NCBI GenBank assembly: GCA_018673255.1
Contig: JABHDC010000124.1
Span: 20,400-84,399 of the forward strand
Reading direction: 5' to 3'
Length of the DNA: 64,000 nucleotides
DNA from: Gemmatimonadota bacterium
GTDB taxonomy: Bacteria; Latescibacterota; UBA2968; UBA8231
A program made the translations under genes and the position numbers. Positions 9,346 to 16,685 of the stretch are shown here, in pieces; within the stretch, counting starts at the first letter, position 1, and each line of letters opens with the position of its first letter. Below the pieces are notes generated by a model. It was not told the origin of the DNA, did not search any database, and saw nothing but the letters and a program-made list of their open reading frames with translations.

Positions 9346-10292
9346 GCCGGAGGATGCCCATGGGCGGGCGACGGGTGGCACTCGTGGCGGTCCTGTGCGG
9401 CGGCGTGCTGGTCGGCTGGGGCTGCGGCCGATCAGCTGACCGGCAGACACCCGGCCCCTGGGAGGCCCACTACCGAACCGGGCTGCAGGCCATGGACCAG
9501 GGACGATACGCCGCGGCGGATTCGGCGCTGGAACGGGCCTGGGGCGAGGCGACGGCATTTCCCCCGCAGGACGCCCGCCTGCGGAGCACCCTGGATGCCC
9601 TGGCCCGGGTCAGCGAGGTTCGCGGTCGGTTGGCGCGTGCTGACAGTCTGTATCGAGAGCTTCTCCAGATCCAGGAGGCGTATATAGGCGAAGAAGCCGA
9701 CGCTTCCCTCGCCACACTCGCGAAGCTTGCCGAGCTGCACAGCACGCGGGGCGACCTGGCGAATGCGGACAGCCTGTACACCCGTCTGTTGTCCATCGGG
9801 GAGGAGCGGCTCGAGCATGGCGATCTGGCTATCACCACCAACCTGGGGAGAGCCGCGGCCCTGAGCCGCGAGTTGGGCGACTTTGCCCGCGCCGACTCCC
9901 TCGAGAAGCGTCAGTTCGGGCTACGCCTATATGGTCAGGGGCTGGACCACGTCATCGCGGGACGACTCGGCCGAGCTGAGGAGTACTACCGACGAGCCCT
10001 CGCCGCGCAGGAGCGCCTCCTCACATCCTGGCATCCGGATCTCTACCGAACCTGCCGCGACCTGGCACGTCTCTATGAGGGGCGTGGAGCCTGGGGCGAG
10101 GCGGAGGGGTTGTTCCGGCGTGCCCTGAGTCTGCGGGAGGGGCTCCTTGGGGACGACCATCCTGAGCTGACGGAGCCGCTGGGGAATCTGGCCTCTCTCC
10201 TCGACAAGCAGGGCCGCCAGGATGAAGCGCGGCCCCTGACGCAGCGAGCTGATGCCATCCGCACAGCAGCGTCCGCCGGGGGGCGCCCCTAG
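9342..10292 (+). CDS. TPR lipoprotein, kinesin-light-chain-like repeats
   Basis: Up to 316 aa. The lipobox is GWGC near residue 28, then TPR_12/kinesin-light-chain-like repeats with recurrent A-x-S-L-x-x-R-L and HPDLYRTCRDLARLYEGRG-like helices. The GTG at 9342 overlaps the upstream stop; ATG at 9354 or 9360 would also keep the signal. It is the last gene of the three-gene operon and ends 19 bp before the convergent CRTAC1 gene. Function unknown. Confidence 0.82.
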   Translation: MSRRMPMGGRRVALVAVLCGGVLVGWGCGRSADRQTPGPWEAHYRTGLQAMDQGRYAAADSALERAWGEATAFPPQDARLRSTLDALARVSEVRGRLARADSLYRELLQIQEAYIGEEADASLATLAKLAELHSTRGDLANADSLYTRLLSIGEERLEHGDLAITTNLGRAAALSRELGDFARADSLEKRQFGLRLYGQGLDHVIAGRLGRAEEYYRRALAAQERLLTSWHPDLYRTCRDLARLYEGRGAWGEAEGLFRRALSLREGLLGDDHPELTEPLGNLASLLDKQGRQDEARPLTQRADAIRTAASAGGRP

Positions 10293-10311
10293 CTGTGCGG
10301 GAAGTCCTGGA

Positions 10312-12060
10312 TCACCGGTGCGGTGTGGCAGGAGCGGGTCCCAGCGGCAGGATGTCGTGGCCCTCGCCCTGGCGCACCACAAGTAGCTGATTGGCCGGGA
10401 CGTCGGAAACGACCTGGATCTCGCCATCGGGCCAGGTGAGCTCCACGTGCGCCGCACGGCGCTCGTGGCCGAGGCCCACGTGGGCGCGAATGTCGCGGTG
10501 TGACATGTAGCTGGAGGCACCGTTGACGGTGCGTGTCTGGGTGCGGTCGCTGGTCACCACGCGGATGCGCGTACCCACGCCGTCGCGGTTGGATCGCGTG
10601 CCGACGACCTGAATCGTCAGCCAGTTGCCGCCGTTGCCACTCTCATTACGCAGCAGGGATGGCGTGTCGTTCATGTTCACGACAAAGACATCCACGTCCC
10701 CGTCGTTGTCGTAGTCACCCATGCAAGCGCCGCGGCTGGTCTTGCGTACGGCCAGACCGGGGCCCGAATCGGCGCTGACGTCGACGAAGTGTCCCCGTCC
10801 GTCGTTGCGGAATAACTGGTTGGGTTGTCGATAGGTGCCTCCCGACGGGACCAGGGAGATGTGGGGATACACGTGGCCGTTGGCGAAGAACAGATCCAGG
10901 TCGCCGTCGCTGTCGTAGTCGAAGAAACCCGTGCCGAACCCTACGGAGCTGATCGTTGGTGCTGCCAGACCCGCCATTGCCGTGACGTCGGTGAAGGTGC
11001 CGCCGCCATCGTTGCGGTAGAGGGTGTTGGTCTCTGAGAAGAAGTGAGTGATGATCAGATCGGGATCACCGTCGTTGTCGATGTCACCAAAATCGACGCC
11101 CATGCCGGCCTCCTCGTCACCATCGGCATTGTAGGCAACACCAGCGAGAAGGGCGGCATTGGAGAAGGTTCCGTCGCCCTCGTTCTGGAACAGAACATTC
11201 GGCGTCGCGTCGTTGGCGACGAACAGATCCAGGTCACCGTCACCGTCGTAGTCTTCAGGAATAACGCCCAGACCGTATTTGTCGCCGGCCTGGTCGACGC
11301 CGGAGGCGGCGGAGACGTCGGAAAAGGTGTTGTCGCCCTCGTTACGGTAGAGGACATCACCGGTTCCCGGCATTCCCCCCGGACCGCAGTAAACCACACC
11401 ACCCAGGAAGACGCAGAGCTTCTCCTGCGTCGCGTCGTCGGGCATGTTGTCGACATCGAAGACCACGTAGTGCGCCACGTAGAGGTCGAGATCGCCGTCG
11501 TTGTCATAGTCGAGGAAGGCGGCGCTGGTGCTGTACTGGTTTCCAGGCGTGTCGGAGGTCGCAGAGATATCCGCAAAGGACCCGTCGCCTCGATTCCGGT
11601 AGAGGACATTGTCACCGTAGTTGGTCACGTAGAGGTCGCGGAAGCCGTCGTTGTCGATGTCGCCAACAGCACAGCCGTTCCCCCAACCGGCATCGTCGAC
11701 GCGGGCAGCGGCACTCACGTCGACGAAGTTACCGTCGCCGAGATTGCGGTACAGTGCGTTGCCGGGGCCGGACTTGTCACCATAGGTGTCCAGGGTGGCC
11801 CCGTTCACGATATACAGGTCGATGTCGCCGTCGGCATCGTAGTCGAAGAATCCGGCGCCCCCACCCTTGGCCTCGACGATGTATTTCTTCTGCTGATCGC
11901 CGAAAACGTGCTGGAAATCGATGCCCGCGGCGGTGGCCTGGTCGGTGAAGGTAGGCTGAGCCGCCCCGGGGCTCACACCAACGGATTGTGCGACGGTCAC
12001 TGTTGGCGGCAGGGCGCAGAGCAGGAGGGCCAGCACGATCCCGGAGGAGGGCGTCCTCAT
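10312..12060 (-). CDS. Exported CRTAC1-family FG-GAP/ASPIC-UnbV protein
   Basis: A 582-aa secreted protein: signal peptide about 1-25 (ending VTVAQ), FG-GAP/VCBS beta-propeller blades at about 35-480 with many D-x-D-x-D-G/N calcium loops, and an ASPIC/UnbV C-terminal domain at about 490-560 (GVGTRIRV, WPDGE). The start codon overlaps the stop of the upstream gene (ATGA at 12057-12060). It is the last gene of a four-gene minus-strand operon of exported proteins. It is one of three CRTAC1 proteins in the window. Confidence 0.88.
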   Translation of the reverse strand: MRTPSSGIVLALLLCALPPTVTVAQSVGVSPGAAQPTFTDQATAAGIDFQHVFGDQQKKYIVEAKGGGAGFFDYDADGDIDLYIVNGATLDTYGDKSGPGNALYRNLGDGNFVDVSAAARVDDAGWGNGCAVGDIDNDGFRDLYVTNYGDNVLYRNRGDGSFADISATSDTPGNQYSTSAAFLDYDNDGDLDLYVAHYVVFDVDNMPDDATQEKLCVFLGGVVYCGPGGMPGTGDVLYRNEGDNTFSDVSAASGVDQAGDKYGLGVIPEDYDGDGDLDLFVANDATPNVLFQNEGDGTFSNAALLAGVAYNADGDEEAGMGVDFGDIDNDGDPDLIITHFFSETNTLYRNDGGGTFTDVTAMAGLAAPTISSVGFGTGFFDYDSDGDLDLFFANGHVYPHISLVPSGGTYRQPNQLFRNDGRGHFVDVSADSGPGLAVRKTSRGACMGDYDNDGDVDVFVVNMNDTPSLLRNESGNGGNWLTIQVVGTRSNRDGVGTRIRVVTSDRTQTRTVNGASSYMSHRDIRAHVGLGHERRAAHVELTWPDGEIQVVSDVPANQLLVVRQGEGHDILPLGPAPATPHR

Positions 12061-13097
12061 CTTCGGTCCGACTCCTCCGGTGGGCGGCGTTTGCGGGAGA
12101 TGGCGCGATCGCCGACGGCGGGGCCCTCGCCCTGGCGACGTAGCTTGCGGTCGACTTTGGAGATGCGGGCCATGGCCGTGCTCGAGTCGACGGCCACGAT
12201 TTGCACCTGGCCCACCTTCTGCTCTGACGGCAGCGGGCGCAACAGATCCAGCTTCATGCGGGGCCTCAGGCCATGCTGGGCCCCCACCTCCAACACGACG
12301 TGTCTCTCGCCATCGTCATCAGGTAGCAACTGGGCGATGCGAGCTTCCAATGGCAGATTGTGATCGAGTTCGGTGCGCAGCGAGAGGACAAGCCCGCGCA
12401 GCAGGCCTTGGGCAGTGACGATGTCGTCTCCTGGCAGGGACACGAACCACCGGTCGGACCCGGCCATGGCCCCCTGCAGCGAGTGATTGAAGGCCTGAAG
12501 ACGGATGATATTGGCCAGGTGAGCGCTGATCAGGGCCGGATGGTTCCGGTCCGGATATCGGCCGGGATTGTAGAGGAAGATGTTGGGATCGTGCGGCACG
12601 ATCGCTGTGGTGTCCCGCAGGGACGACCAGAAGATGCGATTCCTCGACAGGTCGACCATCTCGACTTCCAGGCGCCCGCTGATGATGGGGCGGGAGTAGA
12701 TCTCATAGGGACTGGACGCCGGACCCGCGGCATCACTTGAGAAATTCCCATACCGGGGGACGCTCTCGTTGCGGTAGATCTTGCCGAAGCTGCGGAGCGT
12801 GAAGTGGGCTACGAAGTCGACCTCGCCCGGACCGGCGTACTCATATCGTCGTCCATCACGGATGGCCATCCAGGGGGCCGTCTCGAATCGGCCTAGATCC
12901 CGGAAGAGGTCCTCCACGAGCTGGCGCAGGACAATCATGGACTCGGCATGTACGTCAATCAGATGGGGCGGTAGGGACTCCTGAGCGACGGCGTCGACGG
13001 TTACGATCCCGATTCGGTAGACACGAGGCTCGGCGCCGACGGTCTCAGGTTGCCACCAACAAAGCAGTAAGAGCGCGACGCATAGAGGTCTCATCAC
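12057..13097 (-). CDS. Exported protein, CsgG-like with FlgT-like C-terminus
   Basis: A 346-aa protein with a signal peptide (about 1-22, ending VGAEP). The middle region (RIGIVTVD, DFVAHFTLRSF, GRLEVEMVDLSR) resembles the core strands of CsgG/lipoprotein GNA1162-like proteins. The C-terminal 80 residues (VVLEVGAQHGLRPRMKLDLL, VGDRAI) look like the small FlgT C-terminal beta-barrel. The same arrangement occurs at 36260. Both assignments are by pattern only. It couples by ATGA to the CRTAC1 gene downstream. CsgG-like proteins form or assist outer-membrane export pores; here the role is inferred. Confidence 0.65.
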   Translation of the reverse strand: MMRPLCVALLLLCWWQPETVGAEPRVYRIGIVTVDAVAQESLPPHLIDVHAESMIVLRQLVEDLFRDLGRFETAPWMAIRDGRRYEYAGPGEVDFVAHFTLRSFGKIYRNESVPRYGNFSSDAAGPASSPYEIYSRPIISGRLEVEMVDLSRNRIFWSSLRDTTAIVPHDPNIFLYNPGRYPDRNHPALISAHLANIIRLQAFNHSLQGAMAGSDRWFVSLPGDDIVTAQGLLRGLVLSLRTELDHNLPLEARIAQLLPDDDGERHVVLEVGAQHGLRPRMKLDLLRPLPSEQKVGQVQIVAVDSSTAMARISKVDRKLRRQGEGPAVGDRAISRKRRPPEESDRR

Positions 13098-13170
13098 GCG
13101 TCGCGGTGGCTGGGAAGCTCGCCAGCTGCTGGCAGCTCAGGGCAGCGAGACACGCCGGAGCTGGAGGCGG

Positions 13171-13989
13171 TCAATCCAACACCACGTAGTCTAGGTCGGT
13201 GAGGACAAGAAGCGCCCGTCTTGCCGCCTCACTGTCGGGGCCGTCTCCCCGTTTGAGCAGCTTGACGAGACTCTTGACGGCTGCTGTGTCACCCAGCTGG
13301 CCCAGTGCACGGGCGGCCTCGACCCGGACAAATACGCTGGTGTCGGTCAGAGCGCTGCTAAGGGCCAGGCGGGACTCGTGGGCGCGATGGGTGCCCAGCA
13401 TCTGCGCCGCGATGAAGCGCACGGTCTCGTCGGGGTCCCCCAGGCGGCGCCGCGCCGCTGCCTCGACGCGGGTGGACCAGAGATGCTGTAGCGAGACCAG
13501 GCTCTGCTGGCGCACCAGAGCGGCCGTGTCCCGCAGGGCAGCGAGGAGAGGGGGGACGGCGAGGGTGTCCCGGAGAGTGGCCAGACCCTTGGCAGCCGCG
13601 ACGCGTACCGCCGTGTCGTGGTCAACGGTGAGAAACTCTGCAAGCACAGGAACAAGGGGACGGTGTCCGGTCTGTCCCAGGGCGGCGACGGCCTCGCGGC
13701 GGACGTACGGGTTGTCGCGCTGCGCCAGCTCGCGAAGGCACAGGATGGCGCGGGGACTGCCGATGCGGCCCAGGATCTGGGCGCCAATGTAGGCTAAACT
13801 GTCCGAAGCCGAATCGAGGCTTGCCACGACAGGGGCCACGGCAGCATTGCCCATCTCGACCAGAGCCTGACTGGCCCGCTGCCGCACCTCACGGTCGGGA
13901 CTGGAGAGGAACCGGATGTGCCCTTGGGCCCGCTGCTGGGAACAGCCGGCCAAGAGGAAGACGGCGCCGAGGGAAACGATCCAGCGCAT
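13171..13989 (-). CDS. HEAT-repeat lipoprotein
   Basis: A 272-aa lipoprotein with lipobox LAGC at about residue 16. Seven or so HEAT/PBS-lyase-type repeats follow (for example VRREAVAALGQTG and VRVEAARALGQLGD). Such proteins are helical scaffolds for protein contacts. It sits between the DUF4159-like gene (37 bp upstream) and the CsgG-like gene in the same minus-strand operon. No catalytic residues are evident. Confidence 0.85.
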   Translation of the reverse strand: MRWIVSLGAVFLLAGCSQQRAQGHIRFLSSPDREVRQRASQALVEMGNAAVAPVVASLDSASDSLAYIGAQILGRIGSPRAILCLRELAQRDNPYVRREAVAALGQTGHRPLVPVLAEFLTVDHDTAVRVAAAKGLATLRDTLAVPPLLAALRDTAALVRQQSLVSLQHLWSTRVEAAARRRLGDPDETVRFIAAQMLGTHRAHESRLALSSALTDTSVFVRVEAARALGQLGDTAAVKSLVKLLKRGDGPDSEAARRALLVLTDLDYVVLD

Positions 13990-14026
13990 GGAACGGGCGG
14001 CGTTGCCCGGAAGGCCGGCGGGCAGC

Positions 14027-15208
14027 TCAGTTCACCATCTGCATGAGGCGCTGTGTCATGGAGCCTTCCTGCGTCAGCGCATAGACGATCACGTTGATGT
14101 CCATCTGCAGGGTGCGCGTCTGGCTGTTGATCGGGATGCCGCCGATGCCGGCCAGTCGGCCCAGCACGAAGTATCCGGTCACGTCGAGACCCCGCCAGCC
14201 GGAACGGTAGTTCTTGGACTGGGTCGAGGGAGCGACGGTGGCTCCCCCCCTTACATCGAAGAATGCGGAGAACAGTGGATGAGTGTCTGCAAGCTGCTGA
14301 GTCCAGAAGTCCTCGCCATTCACCAGACCGCCATACTTCTCCAGGTACTCCGTGGCCACCCCACCAAAGATGAAGCCGCCGGCCAGGACATACTTAGCCA
14401 GGTGTTCCATCTCACTCTCATTGGGGGTGCCCTGAGGGATGATGACGGGCATGTCCATGAGGCGTTCGTCGTCGTAGGTGATGCTACCGATGAACTGGGC
14501 CTTGATGCCGGTATAGTCATTGAGGCCATCCACCAGCAGATCGATGGTCTTCAGATTGAGGTTACCGTGACCCACACTGCCTACTTCGATGGAACTGGCG
14601 GCAATCACGTGGGCGAATTTCACGAAGCCCTTAAGCGCCTGCCGGTCGTTGGGGTCCTGCACCACCATGGCCTGGTAGCGTCCGGTGTCCATGCTGTTCA
14701 CGTCCAGCATCTCCAGGGCCATGTCAATGCGGCCATCGGCCACTCGAGAGGTTGCCATATCCACGGCGGCCAGGGTCGGCTCAAGGCCCGCCGCGCCGCG
14801 GCCAAGGGGCAGATTCGTGCTGGCAGGTCCAGAAACGTGCATCCTCGAAGGGCCCGTGCCGCGCAGCAGGGTTCCGGTGTTGAGGGCGGATGTCGCCTGC
14901 ACCTGATCCATGCGCGCCGCCACGACACGCACCTGGCGGCGGATCATCTGGCGCTTGGGCTTGGGGACTTTGCGTAGCTCGAGCGGCTTGGTGAGACGTG
15001 GCTCGCGCTTAACGAACTTGGTGCTGAGGGGCCGGGGTGCCTTGGCCTGCGTCGTTTCGAAGGGATTAATGCCCATGACGGCCACGTGGAGAGCGACAGC
15101 CACGCCTACGCTGATCCAGAACGTCCGGCGCAGTCGCTGCAACAGCGATCCGAGGTCGAGACTGGATGTAGGAGCAACGAAGCGCGAGGAAGAAGGAGAA
15201 CTCATCAT
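14027..15208 (-). CDS. Membrane protein with TonB-like N-terminus and DUF4159-like domain
   Basis: About 393 aa. A membrane helix at about 28-48 (FWISVGVAVALHVAVMG) is followed by a proline/lysine/arginine-rich stretch (KPLELRKVPKPKRQ), as in TonB. The C-terminal ~210 residues resemble DUF4159: a search for MPVIIPQG, EMEHLAKYVLAGGFIFGG and HPLFSAFF would test this. The start is set by GAGGAG upstream of adjacent ATGs at 15208 and 15205; a longer frame reaching 15508 would run through the promoter region. It is first in the four-gene operon. It could take energy from ExbB/ExbD (29992-31548) across the periplasm, which is inference. Confidence 0.7.
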   Translation of the reverse strand: MMSSPSSSRFVAPTSSLDLGSLLQRLRRTFWISVGVAVALHVAVMGINPFETTQAKAPRPLSTKFVKREPRLTKPLELRKVPKPKRQMIRRQVRVVAARMDQVQATSALNTGTLLRGTGPSRMHVSGPASTNLPLGRGAAGLEPTLAAVDMATSRVADGRIDMALEMLDVNSMDTGRYQAMVVQDPNDRQALKGFVKFAHVIAASSIEVGSVGHGNLNLKTIDLLVDGLNDYTGIKAQFIGSITYDDERLMDMPVIIPQGTPNESEMEHLAKYVLAGGFIFGGVATEYLEKYGGLVNGEDFWTQQLADTHPLFSAFFDVRGGATVAPSTQSKNYRSGWRGLDVTGYFVLGRLAGIGGIPINSQTRTLQMDINVIVYALTQEGSMTQRLMQMVN

Positions 15209-15471
15209 GCACTCCTCAACGGCCGTGAGCCGCATACTCTGGGACGAGATAGGGATCTTTGCGTCAAGATAGGAATCTTCTGCGATGTAAACAAACCGTG
15301 ACGAAGAGAAGCGGACCACACTCATCTCGATCTTGCCCTGCAGGTACCGCCCGGCGATCAGGCGGCTGGTTCCCAGACCGTGAGAGCAGCTTGTACCACG
15401 AAGGGATCTACTTGTAAGAGGGTCTTCCCACGTGTGTTTCCATGTGTCGTTTCTTTGACGAACTACACTCC

Positions 15472-15500
15472 TTGACAACCCCTCCAGACTGCTGTAGAGT
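15472..15500 (+). promoter_or_regulatory. Sigma70-like promoter of the 15619 gene
   Basis: A perfect TTGACA (15472-15477), a 17-bp spacer and TAGAGT (15495-15500) predict a start near 15507. This leaves a leader of about 110 nt before the ATG at 15619. Confidence 0.65.
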
Positions 15501-15567
15501 ACCAGCAAATATCCATGCGCGAGCGGCCGTTTCGTTCATTGGCGACATTGGTCAAACGCGACAGTCC

Positions 15568-15594
15568 CTAGGGGGTCCATGCCCTTAGTTTTTT
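15568..15594 (+). terminator. Possible leader hairpin with U-run (attenuator)
   Basis: CTAGGG (15568-15573) can pair with CCCTTAG (15582-15588) with one bulge, followed by TTTTTT (15589-15594). It lies in the leader of the 15619 gene. The stem is short, so it could be a weak terminator or chance. Confidence 0.25.
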
Positions 15595-15618
15595 CTCTTC
15601 TCACGGAGTCAGTGCATT

Positions 15619-16542
15619 ATGAAGAAAGCACTACTGATCGCCGTTGGTCTATCGCTGGTGGCAAGCGCGGCCATGGCAGGTCTCAACCCTCTGGTCTTTG
15701 AACTCCCGAAGTTCAGCCAGCCACCGACGTTGGACGGTGACCGGGGAGCCGAAGAGTGGGCCGGAGCTCTTGAGTTGGAATGCTCGGTGTCGCAGATCTT
15801 CCGCGACGGCGATGCGCTCGGTTGGCGTAATCTCGAAGAGCAGCAGAGCGAGATCAGCGCCAACCAGCTCTTGGAGAACGAAGGCGAAGACGCGAGCATC
15901 GCACGGACCGATGACGACGCCAAGGCGAACGTCTGGCACGGGTGGGATGACGACGCCTTCTACTACATCTCTGAGAACCGCGACAACGTCAGAGACGTGG
16001 ACGGCGGCCCAGATACCGACCCGGCCCACTGGTGGATTCGTGACAGCATGTCGCTGTATGTGGACCTGACCTACGCCCGTGAAGGTGAAGAGCCCAACTA
16101 CGTCTCGCTGAACATCATCAACTTCATCGCTGCCCCGATGAATTCCAGCGACGTGACGATCACCTGGGAACGCACGATCGAGGGTGTCCGTGCTGCGACA
16201 CAAGATCCCGATCTGATCGAGGGTTTCGAGTATGGCTTCCGCGACGCCGGTGACGAATTCGGCGGCGAAGAAGATTACGTCATCGAGGGCAAGTTGCCTT
16301 GGGACACGCTCACACGCTTCAACCTGGCCGACACGCCCACAGTCGGTACCCAGATGGGGATCGAGTGGATCGTGATGGATCCTGACGGCAACGATGGCTA
16401 CGGTGGCCAGATTCAGTGTTGGGGCTGGGCTGGTGAAATCGCGAACTACACGACCGTCATCTACTCCGACACTCCCGCCGGCCCAGGTGGCACGGCGGTG
16501 GAGGCCGACTCTTGGGGCCGTATCAAGTCGACCTTCAACTAG
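15619..16542 (+). CDS. Exported CBM9-like carbohydrate-binding protein
   Basis: A 307-aa protein with a classic signal peptide (MKKALLIAVGLSLVASAAMA) and a single CBM9-like sandwich (PPTLDGDRGAEEWAGA near the N-terminus, WHGWDDDAFYYISENRDNV in the middle). It shares this layout with the 3437 protein. It has its own promoter and terminator, so it is a single-gene unit. GGAG lies ten bases before the ATG. The acidic composition and strong signals suggest an abundant secreted or surface protein. No enzyme domain is present. Confidence 0.8.
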   Translation: MKKALLIAVGLSLVASAAMAGLNPLVFELPKFSQPPTLDGDRGAEEWAGALELECSVSQIFRDGDALGWRNLEEQQSEISANQLLENEGEDASIARTDDDAKANVWHGWDDDAFYYISENRDNVRDVDGGPDTDPAHWWIRDSMSLYVDLTYAREGEEPNYVSLNIINFIAAPMNSSDVTITWERTIEGVRAATQDPDLIEGFEYGFRDAGDEFGGEEDYVIEGKLPWDTLTRFNLADTPTVGTQMGIEWIVMDPDGNDGYGGQIQCWGWAGEIANYTTVIYSDTPAGPGGTAVEADSWGRIKSTFN

Positions 16543-16546
16543 TCAG

Positions 16547-16594
16547 TTAGCAGCACAGTGATTTAGCAGCACAGTGATTTAGTAGCACAGTGGT
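16547..16594. repeat. Three tandem 16-bp repeats
   Basis: Unit TTAGCAGCACAGTGAT occurs at 16547-16562 and 16563-16578, with a two-base variant at 16579-16594. They lie directly between the stop of the CBM9-like gene and its terminator hairpin. Confidence 0.9.
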
Positions 16595-16615
16595 TATTTG
16601 GTAGATAAACCACCG

Positions 16616-16656
16616 GGATCGGCAGCGGGCCCCGTGCTCGTTGCCGATCCTTTTTT
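16616..16656 (+). terminator. Intrinsic terminator after the CBM9-like gene
   Basis: GGATCGGCA (16616-16624) pairs perfectly with TGCCGATCC (16642-16650), followed by six T residues (16651-16656). It ends the 15619 transcript before the outer-membrane gene at 16686. Confidence 0.85.
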
Positions 16657-16685
16657 ATCTTCGCCCTCCTCCGAGGGGATGTGGG

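Larger units (their letters stand above)
15209..15618. other. Divergent intergenic region
   Basis: 410 bp between two divergently transcribed genes. It holds the plus-strand promoter at 15472-15500 and a possible leader hairpin at 15568-15594. A near-direct repeat AGATAGG(G/A)ATCTT occurs twice at about 15248 and 15268. No convincing minus-strand promoter was found. Confidence 0.5.

Noticed and set aside
11044..12363. Long plus-strand open frame opposite the CRTAC1 gene
   Set aside because: It is antisense to FG-GAP repeats and is rich in Val/Gly/Asp because of the repeated calcium-loop codons. No ribosome site or family resemblance.
15209..15508. N-terminal extension of the DUF4159-like gene
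   Set aside because: It runs through the divergent promoter region, and GAGGAG marks the start at 15205-15208.
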